Of a stretch of 45,990 bases of DNA, positions 27,920-37,923 are shown piece by piece (position 1 is the stretch's first letter; every line of letters starts with the position of its first letter). Origin of the DNA: Candidatus Cloacimonadota bacterium (GTDB taxonomy: Bacteria > Cloacimonadota > Cloacimonadia > Cloacimonadales > WRIO01); contig JAKPKU010000208.1 in assembly GCA_029553545.1 (NCBI GenBank), forward strand, positions 1 to 45,990, given 5' to 3'. Position numbers and translations under genes: made by a program. Under the pieces are notes generated by a model, which saw only the letters and a program-made list of their open reading frames with translations, did no database searches and had not been told where the DNA came from.

Positions 27920-27935
27920 GCAATGGCTGTGCCAA
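27920..27935 (-). promoter_or_regulatory. Sigma-54 (-24/-12) promoter of flagellar operon
   Basis: Minus strand reads TTGGCACAGCCATTGCA, against the consensus TTGGCACG-N4-TTGCW. Both the GG and GC dinucleotides are present at the exact spacing. It lies about 145 nt upstream of flgI and points at it. The rpoN gene is in the same window. Confidence 0.85.
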
Positions 27936-28110
27936 TGGTTTACTGCATGATTATATATTTGATATATAGGTAGATAGAAGATTCTATCAAAAGAATATTC
28001 CCTTCTTTAAGACAAGAGATACGGAAGAATTTTCCTTTTGAACTTGTTGTGCAAGAAATCAATATAGCTTGAAAATAGCCTTATTTTGCTCTTAGAGGAC
28101 TACACAAAAA

Positions 28111-28384
28111 GAGGGTGTTGATTAATTCATAATTAAGGTTTACAGGCTTGATGAATACTGAAAACAGAGAACAGAGGGATGAAATATTATTGATCTGAGC
28201 CAGCGAAGGATAATTGTTGGCAAAGAAAAATCATCTCTAAACTCGCTTATAGTAGGCATCTGCTGAAATAGGTGAAAATAGCTTTCGAAAAACACCATTT
28301 TATAAGCCCTATATATATAGAGGGTGATGTTTTTATTTATGATTCTGCTTTATTCTTTTATCAGTTATTTTTGTTACTATGCAA
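28111..28384 (-). repeat. Dispersed intergenic element, copy B (inverted)
   Basis: Its reverse complement aligns with the copies at 11152 and 39995 along most of its length: GCAGATGCCTACTAT, GCGAGTTTAGA, TTATCCTT, CAGATCAAT and the right end AATTAATCAACACCCTC. The left end is lost or diverged near the end of the lamin-tail gene. Hairpins at 28289-28334 (CACC/GGTG) and 28199-28221 (GCCAGC/GTTGGC on the plus strand) match in place those of the other copies but use different bases. It fills most of the gap between the lamin-tail gene and the flagellar promoter. Confidence 0.85.
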
Positions 28385-28418
28385 AAGATTCTTTTTTGTT
28401 TGTTTTTACCTATGAAGG

Positions 28419-30797
28419 CTAATAACCAATTATTATTTTATCTCTCTTTTTCAAGAGATTGCGTCCATTCTTCCCTGCCTCAAGGTAGATTGGATAGACA
28501 CCTGGCAGTAGGCTTTTCCCACTCTTATTCTTTCCATCCCAAATAATAGTGTAATACCCATCATTGTAAATGCCACAAGTAATCTCTCTAATCTTATTGC
28601 CATTTATATCAAAGATAATCGCCTTGAAAGTCACATCGCTTTCTGTGCTGTAAAGCGATATATTACACTGCTCTGAGCGATATGGAGAAAATCGCTGTGG
28701 AGAAATAATCACTTTTTTTTCTGAGTCTGGATTAGAAATATACAGTGAATTCTGTGCACCAATTGTGTGTGAGTTTCTGCTCGGACCCCAATTTTGCTCT
28801 GTTGCAATGGCATTTGAAAACTTTCTTTCAATCGACACGCCTTTTTCTTTACTCCAACTCGGTTGATAAGTGAATTGCTCTATAATATTGCCATAATTGT
28901 CTGTGAAAGTGAGTTGCTCTCCCTGATTAGAGAGATTTGGCAAACCATAAAAAATGGGCACGCTCTCGAGGTCATAAGTGTTTTTTAACCAGATTGTATC
29001 ATTGCGTGTAGGTGCAATAATTATGTACTCAGAAGCGATCGCTGGGAATCTGACAAAGCTATTCGAATCATAGAGGTAGAGACTATCTATCTCTGCAAAA
29101 TAGTCATTTGTTTTGATCTCAATCCACTCAGGTTCACCACTTTTTGGATTGTACATGATCTCATTAATAACCCAAGGTAGTTTATCGCTCAACCATGCAT
29201 TTTGTTGTGTTATTAAAAGCTCATTACCATTGTGTTCATAGCTCAAACAATAGTCATAAAAAGTATAGGCGTTGGAGTTCCAGCCAGTGTTTATATCAAT
29301 AGATAGCTCATCAATTACATAAAAAACATCTTCATAAATCAACTGAATTGCATCATGGTTTTGTGTCTCATAGAGTTCAATCTTGATCTCACATGGTTGG
29401 GCATTATTTATTAAGTGTAATGTATGAATCAAAGAGTCATTATTTTGAGATATTAGGACTTTTTCAAAGATTATATCGCCACCACTTTGCTGATTAGCAT
29501 TTGCTTCTCCAGGGCTCGCTCCATAAGGTGAAATGCTTTTTATCCAGACAATTTCATCATTTACAATATGCCTTTCAAGAGAAACACCTTTGGGAGTAGA
29601 GTTTGCTGAATATGACATAGAATCAACCTTAACATCGCCATATAAATACAGCGTTATGCCATCGCCATTATTATTAAGCGTTGCCCAAGAGGTTGTTTGA
29701 ATCACTTTATCTTCTACTAAATGGGGATAATTAAGTAATAAAGAGGCTTTGTCTGGGCATAAAACTATATATTCACTTGCGCCTATCTCCCCAATACACT
29801 TTGTCTTTGAGCCAGACAAATCAATAATCACTGCATCATCCAAAACAACCGTGCTATCAGACTTATTATATAGTTCAATCCACTCAGGGTTACCAGTATT
29901 TGGAGAATGCATCACCTCATTAATCAAAATTGGAGACTCTCCTATTAAGAAATTACCAACAAAAGTATTGTTTTCTAAGTATGAATCATTGTGACAATGA
30001 GCAATGATTTTCAGATTGTGAATGCCTGTGGATAAGTTGTCGAAATTTGTGAATAAAATGCATTCATTATTTTCGTCGAATAAGTTAACAGGTTGTAAGT
30101 CACTGATATTATAGTCAATTATATACTCTATACAAATTGCTGATGCTGGCACATCAATTGTGGATAAGTTGTGTATAACAGTGCTTAAATACACACAATT
30201 TGCAACTGTATTTATCGAAACAGAAGCTATTTCAATATCGACAAAATCGGTGTTTGAAAAACCAGGAGTAGTAATATCTGATATATGCCAATCATCGATG
30301 GAATTGCTGTCATAGCCATCTATTCTCCTGGCAACAGACTTGCCTGTTTCGATTGAGGGAAACATTTCAATAGCAGGGTCATTCTCATCATCAGCTAAAT
30401 CATTGCTATTGGGTGAGTCATAAACAAAAGTGTCTGTATAAGATTCATCCTGACTGATTAATCTTATTGCATCGCTTGCAGAGCCCCCATTTTGGAAGCT
30501 GAGGTTTGCGTAGAAATCTGCATTGGGTATGTTTTTTTCAGCAATTAAAAGAAAAGTAAATGGTGCTAAGATAAACTCAGGAAACACAAAGTTATTGGTA
30601 AATCTTGTACCTGCAGACTGGATTTTCCAGCCATGAAGGCTTACGGGGTCGAGAGAATTGTTATACAACTCTATCCATTCATTACCCTCATCAGCACCTA
30701 CGGGGTCGATCATTATTTCATTGATAACCACTTCAGCAAAAATAGAATTAAGATACAATAATAATACTAATCCGACAAGTAAGGCTATTTTACGCAT
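28419..30797 (-). CDS. Lamin-tail-domain surface protein
   Basis: Secreted 792-residue protein with a signal peptide (about 1-21). It has at least three lamin-tail domains, beginning near residue 22 (VVINEIMIDPVGADEGNEWIE), residue 290 (ILINEVMHSPNTGNPEWIE) and residue 545 (WVINEIMYNPKSGEPEWIE). A CARDB-like segment lies after the first domain. The C-terminal 90 residues look like a FlgD-type Ig fold (FDINGNKIREI...WDGKNKSGKSLLPGVYPIYLEAG), common as a cell-surface anchoring or sorting module in FCB-group bacteria. The role is unknown. It follows a lipoprotein gene by 24 nt. Confidence 0.85.
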   Translation of the reverse strand: MRKIALLVGLVLLLYLNSIFAEVVINEIMIDPVGADEGNEWIELYNNSLDPVSLHGWKIQSAGTRFTNNFVFPEFILAPFTFLLIAEKNIPNADFYANLSFQNGGSASDAIRLISQDESYTDTFVYDSPNSNDLADDENDPAIEMFPSIETGKSVARRIDGYDSNSIDDWHISDITTPGFSNTDFVDIEIASVSINTVANCVYLSTVIHNLSTIDVPASAICIEYIIDYNISDLQPVNLFDENNECILFTNFDNLSTGIHNLKIIAHCHNDSYLENNTFVGNFLIGESPILINEVMHSPNTGNPEWIELYNKSDSTVVLDDAVIIDLSGSKTKCIGEIGASEYIVLCPDKASLLLNYPHLVEDKVIQTTSWATLNNNGDGITLYLYGDVKVDSMSYSANSTPKGVSLERHIVNDEIVWIKSISPYGASPGEANANQQSGGDIIFEKVLISQNNDSLIHTLHLINNAQPCEIKIELYETQNHDAIQLIYEDVFYVIDELSIDINTGWNSNAYTFYDYCLSYEHNGNELLITQQNAWLSDKLPWVINEIMYNPKSGEPEWIEIKTNDYFAEIDSLYLYDSNSFVRFPAIASEYIIIAPTRNDTIWLKNTYDLESVPIFYGLPNLSNQGEQLTFTDNYGNIIEQFTYQPSWSKEKGVSIERKFSNAIATEQNWGPSRNSHTIGAQNSLYISNPDSEKKVIISPQRFSPYRSEQCNISLYSTESDVTFKAIIFDINGNKIREITCGIYNDGYYTIIWDGKNKSGKSLLPGVYPIYLEAGKNGRNLLKKRDKIIIGY

Positions 30798-30821
30798 GCT
30801 GCAAACTAAGCAGGTTCATTA

Positions 30822-31433
30822 TTATTCTATTTCAATCACATATTGGTTATCAATATTCAGCACTGTCGACTCATCTCCAAAGTACTGCACAGCCCCAAAC
30901 TCATCTCTCACTTCAAATTTATAATAAAAATAAGCGGGGTTTTCAAAGTTTACAGTGCAGGCAGGCAGCCTGAACCACTGCGAGCTATTTGGCAAGATAT
31001 CTTCTTCAATTTGTTCGCTGGAAGTATTAACATGATCTGCATAATACTGCTTGTAAAAAAGGCTGCCAATACTCTTGTTTGAATGGTTGATAATCTTGAG
31101 ACTTGCTCTATTTGGATTTAAAAAAGCCTTTAGTGTTTTCCCTGGTTTGATAGTAATTGTAGTTTCAGTGACTTCTTTTTCGCCATCTTCCAAGACAAAT
31201 GCTTCCCCCTCTATTTGGATCAAATAGTCTCTATTTGACGAGCTAAACATCATTTCTTTATCAGTTGTAAGAGTGTGAGTGACTTGTTGCATGCCACTAA
31301 GCACATAATCGTTATTGTTCAAGGTATAGTAGACATTATGTTGGCTTCTGTTTATTATATTAAAATCGCCATCTTTTGCACAAGCTGACAATAGAGTCAG
31401 AGCGACAATGATTATAAAATATGCTTTTTTCAT
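30822..31433 (-). CDS. Lipoprotein of unknown function
   Basis: A 203-residue protein with a clear lipoprotein signal: basic start, hydrophobic core and the lipobox LLSAC. The rest is beta-rich with no motif I recognise (segments such as FNIINRSQHNVYYTLNNNDY). The start at 31433 has GGAG 7 nt upstream and lies 1 nt after the pseudo-receiver gene; a frame-compatible ATG at 31454 lies before that ribosome site. It is probably co-transcribed with its neighbours. Confidence 0.8.
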   Translation of the reverse strand: MKKAYFIIIVALTLLSACAKDGDFNIINRSQHNVYYTLNNNDYVLSGMQQVTHTLTTDKEMMFSSSNRDYLIQIEGEAFVLEDGEKEVTETTITIKPGKTLKAFLNPNRASLKIINHSNKSIGSLFYKQYYADHVNTSSEQIEEDILPNSSQWFRLPACTVNFENPAYFYYKFEVRDEFGAVQYFGDESTVLNIDNQYVIEIE

Positions 31434-31434
31434 T

Positions 31435-32535
31435 TTAATCTCCATATATAGCATTTATATGATTTAAAAGGGTTTTTCCGTTTACGGGTTTGTCTACGAT
31501 CGCTTTAACATTAATCCCCTTAAGGTCGTCGATTTTCAAATCGCTTTGTGGTAATTTTGTTATTATTATGGGGCATTTACTTGTTTTAATTAAGTCAAGA
31601 TGCTCGGTAAGGCTTTCACCATGAGTTAATTCATTGAGTATCAACAAGGCAGGTGGAAATTGTAGAATGGTATCAGGTAAATGTGCGAGGTTTAATATTT
31701 GCACTATTTTAAGCTTCTGCCTTTTTGATAAAAACTCAGTGATATATTCAGTTACAGACATTTTTTCGTCATAAACAATGATGTATTTATGCTCTGGATT
31801 AATTATCTCATAGGTCTCCTCTGGAAGAGCATTATTATGGTTTTCAACAGTGTAAATTAAATTAGGATTATTTCTGGCAAAGTCATAAATAAAATATCGT
31901 TCAATAGCTTGTTTAGCATATTCTGTGTATAAGTATTTCTCAAAGCCAAACACTCCTTTTTGCACCCTGAAAAAAGCTCCAGAAACCATAATACTTTCAA
32001 AAGGCAGTTTTATTTCTATATTATAGATCATTCGACCATTATAATCTTTATAATAGTGTTCAAAGTCAGCTTTGAAATGGATCTCATTCATACTAATAAA
32101 GCTTGCTTTCCTATATTCTGGCAGGTCTTTTAACTTAAAGATTACGCTAATATTGTCCTCTGCTTTAGGCATCACAGTATATGCTTTTTGAGTATATGAT
32201 ATTGTTTGAGGTATTGTAAAGATGTATATTCTTGGGTTTGAGGCAATATCAACTTGGATAAATTCAGCATCAAAATCAATTGAATATTCATCGTAATTAT
32301 AAATAGAGTTGATATGAAAAGTGTAACTATTCTTAGGGCGCAGATTCAGGTTATTTTTGATTGGAGAAAATTCTTTTAAGTAAAGAAACTGAGAGCATTT
32401 TACCAGATTGGACAAAGTAATTCTATTATTTACAGTAGTCGATAAAACATGATTTGATGTAGAAATGTTTTGCAAAAATTGTTCTATGTCATTTCTTTTT
32501 TTGATCTTTTGTCCTGAGTTTTTAGCGAATAACAT
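31435..32535 (-). CDS. Protein with C-terminal pseudo-receiver domain
   Basis: A 366-residue protein. The N-terminal ~235 residues are beta-rich, possibly PilZ/YcgR-like in layout but lacking clear RxxxR and DxSxxG motifs. Residues about 249-366 resemble a response-regulator receiver: acidic pair Asp256/Glu257 (IVYDEK), Thr326 (PIIIT) and Lys349 (VDKP) align, but the phosphoacceptor position is Asn301 (LLILNEL). It probably does not accept phosphate. No ribosome site is visible, and a terminator hairpin for eno lies just upstream. Confidence 0.65.
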   Translation of the reverse strand: MLFAKNSGQKIKKRNDIEQFLQNISTSNHVLSTTVNNRITLSNLVKCSQFLYLKEFSPIKNNLNLRPKNSYTFHINSIYNYDEYSIDFDAEFIQVDIASNPRIYIFTIPQTISYTQKAYTVMPKAEDNISVIFKLKDLPEYRKASFISMNEIHFKADFEHYYKDYNGRMIYNIEIKLPFESIMVSGAFFRVQKGVFGFEKYLYTEYAKQAIERYFIYDFARNNPNLIYTVENHNNALPEETYEIINPEHKYIIVYDEKMSVTEYITEFLSKRQKLKIVQILNLAHLPDTILQFPPALLILNELTHGESLTEHLDLIKTSKCPIIITKLPQSDLKIDDLKGINVKAIVDKPVNGKTLLNHINAIYGD

Positions 32536-32546
32536 TTTTCAAAAGT

Positions 32547-32568
32547 AAGCAGGGCATAAGCCCTGCTT
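32547..32568 (-). terminator. Terminator of eno
   Basis: A 9-bp perfect stem AAGCAGGGC/GCCCTGCTT with a 4-nt loop, 9 nt after the eno stop, followed on the minus strand by TACTTTTG. The U run is imperfect, so some readthrough into the next gene is likely. Confidence 0.75.
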
Positions 32569-32577
32569 TTGTCTTCT

Positions 32578-33873
<1,296 letters not shown>

Positions 33874-33876
33874 TTA

Positions 33877-34824
33877 TTATTGTTTAAATATTTCACTTAA
33901 TGATTTTATTGAACCTAATAAAGCGCTTGATTCATATGGCAATACAACTGTTTTGTCGCCCTTTTGAATCAAATCACCAAAGGCATTAATATATTTTACT
34001 GCAAGCATATAGTGTGCAGGGTCTGTCTTGGTAGATTCCACAGCAACTGCCACTTTTTTGATTGCTTCAGCTTCGGCTTGAGCTACGATTAATTTAGACT
34101 CAGCTTGTCCTTCTGCACGTGTAATAGCTGCAATTTTATCACCTTCAGCAACAGTAACTTGCGCCTGTTTTTCACCTTCAGCATCGAGTATTTTTGCTCT
34201 CTTATCTCGTTCTGCTCGCATTTGTTTTTCCATTGCTGCACGTATTTCACGTGGTGGATTAATGTCTTGCAATTCCACACGATTCACCTTAACTCCCCAC
34301 TTATCAGAAGCAACATCGAGGATATCTCTCAGCTTGGAGTTGATTGTATCTCTTGAAGTTAAAGTTTTATCAAGATCAAGTTCACCAATCACGTTACGCA
34401 AGGTTGTTTGAGTTAATTTCTCGATAGCATCAGGCAAATTATTTATCTCATAAATAGCCTTGAAAGGGTCTGTCACTTGAAAGTAAACTAATGCATTGAT
34501 CTCAATTGACACATTATCAGAGGTAATCACATTTTGCTTTGGGAAATCATAGACTGTCTCACGCAGATCCATGCGATGTGCCACTGTTTGTTGGATATAC
34601 TTATTTCCTTTAAAGTCTTCTTTCACATAGCGCCAATTGAAATGACGTGGTTTATCTACGACGGGCCAAATAATATGCAAGCCACTTGTTAGCGTTTTAT
34701 GATAGCGACCGAGTCTTTCTACAATTATTACTTCAGCTTGTTGGACAACTTTCAATCCTTTTGATGCAAGAATTAGCACAAAAATAATCAACACGATTAT
34801 CATATAAAAGCCTGATAAAATCAT
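33877..34824 (-). CDS. SPFH-domain protein (stomatin/slipin-like, QmcA type)
   Basis: Membrane-anchored SPFH protein of 315 residues. One N-terminal transmembrane helix is followed by the SPFH domain (VVQQAEVIIVERLGRYHKTL...) and a charged Ala/Glu/Lys coiled coil (KILDAEGEKQAQVTVAEGDK, then AEGQAESKLIVAQAEAEA). Such proteins form large oligomeric membrane cages. It overlaps nfeD by 4 nt, the usual slipin-NfeD pairing. Confidence 0.93.
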   Translation of the reverse strand: MILSGFYMIIVLIIFVLILASKGLKVVQQAEVIIVERLGRYHKTLTSGLHIIWPVVDKPRHFNWRYVKEDFKGNKYIQQTVAHRMDLRETVYDFPKQNVITSDNVSIEINALVYFQVTDPFKAIYEINNLPDAIEKLTQTTLRNVIGELDLDKTLTSRDTINSKLRDILDVASDKWGVKVNRVELQDINPPREIRAAMEKQMRAERDKRAKILDAEGEKQAQVTVAEGDKIAAITRAEGQAESKLIVAQAEAEAIKKVAVAVESTKTDPAHYMLAVKYINAFGDLIQKGDKTVVLPYESSALLGSIKSLSEIFKQ

Positions 34825-35261
34825 TTTTCCTCCTTTGGTATAACGATTGCCTTATTACCTTCTATTTCTGTAATTGTGACTAATGTCCCTTCTTTAATCT
34901 CATCAATATCAATCTCAAAAACAGCAGACCATTCTTCGCTATCTATTTTGACATATCCTCTGCCATTTCTGGGAATAGTTTTTGTAACGATACCATGTTT
35001 ACCAATTAGTGCAAAAACATTACTTTCTGCTGAATCTGGTCTGATAATTGTTTTTGCAAATCTTTTCATTAATAAAAAAGATAGGAAAGTAGCTATTGCA
35101 TAAATTGCTAATTGCACCAACGTATAATCTTCTAAGAAATAAGCCAATAAACCTGTCAAGATTGCTCCTGTTCCAAAGCTAAAGAAAAAGAAGCCAGGCG
35201 TGAATATTTCGATAATGAAACAGATAATTCCAAACGCTATCCATGCAATCCATGCTGTCAT
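34821..35261 (-). CDS. NfeD-family membrane protein, short form
   Basis: A 146-residue protein with about three transmembrane helices (to roughly residue 65) and a C-terminal OB fold (IGKHGIVTKTIPRNGRGYVKIDSEEWSAVF). It lacks the protease domain of long NfeD. It pairs with the SPFH protein encoded next to it and probably assembles with it in membrane microdomains. Confidence 0.92.
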   Translation of the reverse strand: MTAWIAWIAFGIICFIIEIFTPGFFFFSFGTGAILTGLLAYFLEDYTLVQLAIYAIATFLSFLLMKRFAKTIIRPDSAESNVFALIGKHGIVTKTIPRNGRGYVKIDSEEWSAVFEIDIDEIKEGTLVTITEIEGNKAIVIPKEEK

Positions 35262-35273
35262 ATTACCCTCCTT

Positions 35274-36212
35274 TTATTTTTTATTTTCTGTAGAGGTAAC
35301 CTCTGTTTTTTCTCCTGTTGTTGGATCTTTATAGATTCTCTTTACTTTTCTTTTACTATTACTTCCGTATCTACCGTAGCTATAGCCGCCATAGCTACTG
35401 GAAGAACCATATTTATAGCTGCCATAAGACTTGCCTCCGCCCTTACCTTTAGATGTGCGAATACCAAGAATGGACATAAGAACCAAAATACCATTAATCA
35501 CAAAAAGAATAACAAAAGTGCCAATTATTAAACCAATAAGTGCAACACCAAATGTTACAGCAATATTAGTCGATTTAGAAAACAAACTTTTGATTGCTGA
35601 GGGCTTTGTACCGATACTCAAAAACAGCAAATTGTTCTGCTTATTATGATTAACTGTCTTTAGTTGAACTTCCAAGCTATCAATAGTTTTTTGGACAAGA
35701 TTCAAACTCTCTCTAAGTCTATCAGATGTATAAGCTTGTTTAGTTTTTTCAAGATCTGTCAAATACTTGTTTTTTAATTTGATATTGATATCAAGTCTTT
35801 GTTGTAAATCAGCATCAAATTCAGCGTTTTTCTTTGTGTCTTCTTTTTTATTTCCAGCGCTTGGATAATTGCGTATTTCAGACAAAATGTCATCATAATC
35901 TGATTCATTTATCTCTGCTAAAAACACTAATGATGTTGCTGATTGTTCTTTTTTTAAGACGCTGACTGTCTCTTTACTGCTGATATTGTCAATCATTTTC
36001 AAAAAAACTGATAAACTATCTACATTAAACTCTATACTCGTACGTATAAAATTAGATGACTTATTAAATTCCCGTTTGGTCTCTTTAGCTACGCTATTCT
36101 CACTGTCTTTGCCTCGGAAAAAGTTAGTTCTTGCTAACAAAACAGCCCCTAATATAATAACTACTGCAATTAATAGTTTAAATTGTCTTGAGAATTTTAA
36201 TCTCATATTCAT
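35274..36212 (-). CDS. DUF4349-like membrane protein with Gly/Ser/Tyr tail
   Basis: A 312-residue protein with an N-terminal membrane anchor (about 10-27), a periplasmic region with a coiled coil (about 130-185: LKNKYLTDLEKTKQAYTSDR), and a second transmembrane helix (about 217-245). The cytosolic tail is low complexity (KGGGKSYGSYKYGSSSSYGG) and ends basic/acidic. The layout fits DUF4349 proteins, though I am not certain. The ATG overlaps the recN stop (ATGA), and nfeD follows 12 nt later. Confidence 0.7.
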   Translation of the reverse strand: MNMRLKFSRQFKLLIAVVIILGAVLLARTNFFRGKDSENSVAKETKREFNKSSNFIRTSIEFNVDSLSVFLKMIDNISSKETVSVLKKEQSATSLVFLAEINESDYDDILSEIRNYPSAGNKKEDTKKNAEFDADLQQRLDINIKLKNKYLTDLEKTKQAYTSDRLRESLNLVQKTIDSLEVQLKTVNHNKQNNLLFLSIGTKPSAIKSLFSKSTNIAVTFGVALIGLIIGTFVILFVINGILVLMSILGIRTSKGKGGGKSYGSYKYGSSSSYGGYSYGRYGSNSKRKVKRIYKDPTTGEKTEVTSTENKK

Positions 36213-37915
36213 ACTTTTTTATCTCCTCTTTTCAATAATTCTTTTGCATGGTTGAGTGAGCTTTCGGATAAATCACCAGAAAGCATTCTGGCTATCTCAT
36301 CTTGTCTGTTATTCAGATCCAGCTCTTCAACTTTAATCTCTGTAATTTCACCCTGGTTATCTTTTTTGATCAGATAGTGATTATTTGCATAAGAAGCGAC
36401 TTGTGCAAGGTGCGTAATGCAAATAACTTGATGATATTCACTGATCTTTTGTATATACTGTCCAAGCATATCTGCTGTTTTGCCCCCAATACCAGAATCA
36501 ATCTCATCAAATATTATCGTCTGTGGAGGCAAGTTTTCTGCTAAAATCTTCTTTATCACCAAAAGCAATCTTGATAATTCACCTCCTGACGCAGAATGCT
36601 TTAATGACTGAAGCTGACCTCCTTTATTAGCATTAAATAAAAACTCCACTTGATCATAACCCGTTTCTTTTATATTCACAACTATGTTTAGTTTATCATT
36701 ACAAAAACCTTCGATCTTGTCAACTACTATTTTAATATTTGCTTCAGGAATTGCTAAATCTTGCAAATTTTGTTCTATTTCATAAGCAAATGCCGTTGCT
36801 GCTTGAGTTCTTTGCTTGCTTAAATACTCAGCCTTTTCTTGCATATCTTTGCCTAATTGTTCTATTTCTTGGGTGATTTTGTTGATTTTATCTTTTTGTG
36901 ATTGATGTTCTTGTAAATAGCTCTGCATCTCTTCTTTAAATTGTATAATCTCGGCAATACTTCGCTTATACTTATTCTTGATATTGAGCAATGCTTTTAG
37001 CCTCTCTTCAACCTCGTCAAGCCTCTCCTGATCAAGATAGATCTCCCCTGGCACTTGTCTGGATATCTGAATCAAATCATCAAAATGCACTAAAATAGAG
37101 TCCAAATGCTCACTTTGCTCTCCGATCAACTTATTTAACTTGGCAAAGTGCGTAATACTATGTGCAAAAGAAGATATTTGATCATAAATTGAGTTTTCTC
37201 TTTCATAAAAAGTATCATTTAGCTCTTGATTTATATCCAAAATCTCTTGGGCATTATTTAATACCTGATATTCTGCGTCCAAATCCTCTTCTTCTTCAAC
37301 TTTCAGCTTCAACTCTTCAATTTCATTAATCTGATACTCGTATAGTCTAATCTTATCTTCGCTCTTTTTTTCATCTTCAATCAGCTTTTTATGCTCGCGT
37401 AGCTTGCTTTGATAGTTATAATAGACCTTAGAAAATTCCTCTCTCTCTTTACCAAGCTTCGCAAAATGATCAAGACATAGCAGTTGAAAATCCTCATTTA
37501 ACAGTAATTGTTGATCTCTTTGCCCATGGAAATCAAAAAGTGAATCTCTAAACTCTTTAATAATAGCATTTGTCACTCTGCGCCCATTTAGAAAAGAAGA
37601 CGACCTTCCATCAGGCTGTATCTCTCTTAAGAAGAATATCTCGCCTTCGCTTGTATCTATTTCATACTTTTCTATCAATCTGTTCAACTCTGCATTATGC
37701 TTATTAATCGAAAAAATGGCTGATAAGCTTGCTTTTTCTTGCTGATTTCGTAGTATATTTCCCTTTGCTTGTCCTCCCATGATCAAGTGTATCGCACCAA
37801 CAATTACCGATTTACCTGCGCCAGTCTCGCCTGTCAATGCTTGAAATCCCTGAGAGAAATCAAGTTTTAATGATTTTACTAAAATAAAGTTATTTAATTC
37901 AAGATAATTTAACAT
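36209..37915 (-). CDS. recN: DNA repair protein RecN
   Basis: SMC-like ATPase of 568 residues acting in double-strand break repair. It has Walker A GETGAGKS (29-36), long coiled-coil arms around residues 150-370, signature HSASGGELSRLLL and Walker B TIIFDEIDSGIGG. It lies between nadK (8 nt upstream) and the DUF4349-like gene (4-nt overlap). nadK-recN is a common pair. Confidence 0.96.
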   Translation of the reverse strand: MLNYLELNNFILVKSLKLDFSQGFQALTGETGAGKSVIVGAIHLIMGGQAKGNILRNQQEKASLSAIFSINKHNAELNRLIEKYEIDTSEGEIFFLREIQPDGRSSSFLNGRRVTNAIIKEFRDSLFDFHGQRDQQLLLNEDFQLLCLDHFAKLGKEREEFSKVYYNYQSKLREHKKLIEDEKKSEDKIRLYEYQINEIEELKLKVEEEEDLDAEYQVLNNAQEILDINQELNDTFYERENSIYDQISSFAHSITHFAKLNKLIGEQSEHLDSILVHFDDLIQISRQVPGEIYLDQERLDEVEERLKALLNIKNKYKRSIAEIIQFKEEMQSYLQEHQSQKDKINKITQEIEQLGKDMQEKAEYLSKQRTQAATAFAYEIEQNLQDLAIPEANIKIVVDKIEGFCNDKLNIVVNIKETGYDQVEFLFNANKGGQLQSLKHSASGGELSRLLLVIKKILAENLPPQTIIFDEIDSGIGGKTADMLGQYIQKISEYHQVICITHLAQVASYANNHYLIKKDNQGEITEIKVEELDLNNRQDEIARMLSGDLSESSLNHAKELLKRGDKKV

Positions 37916-37923
37916 CTATTCCT

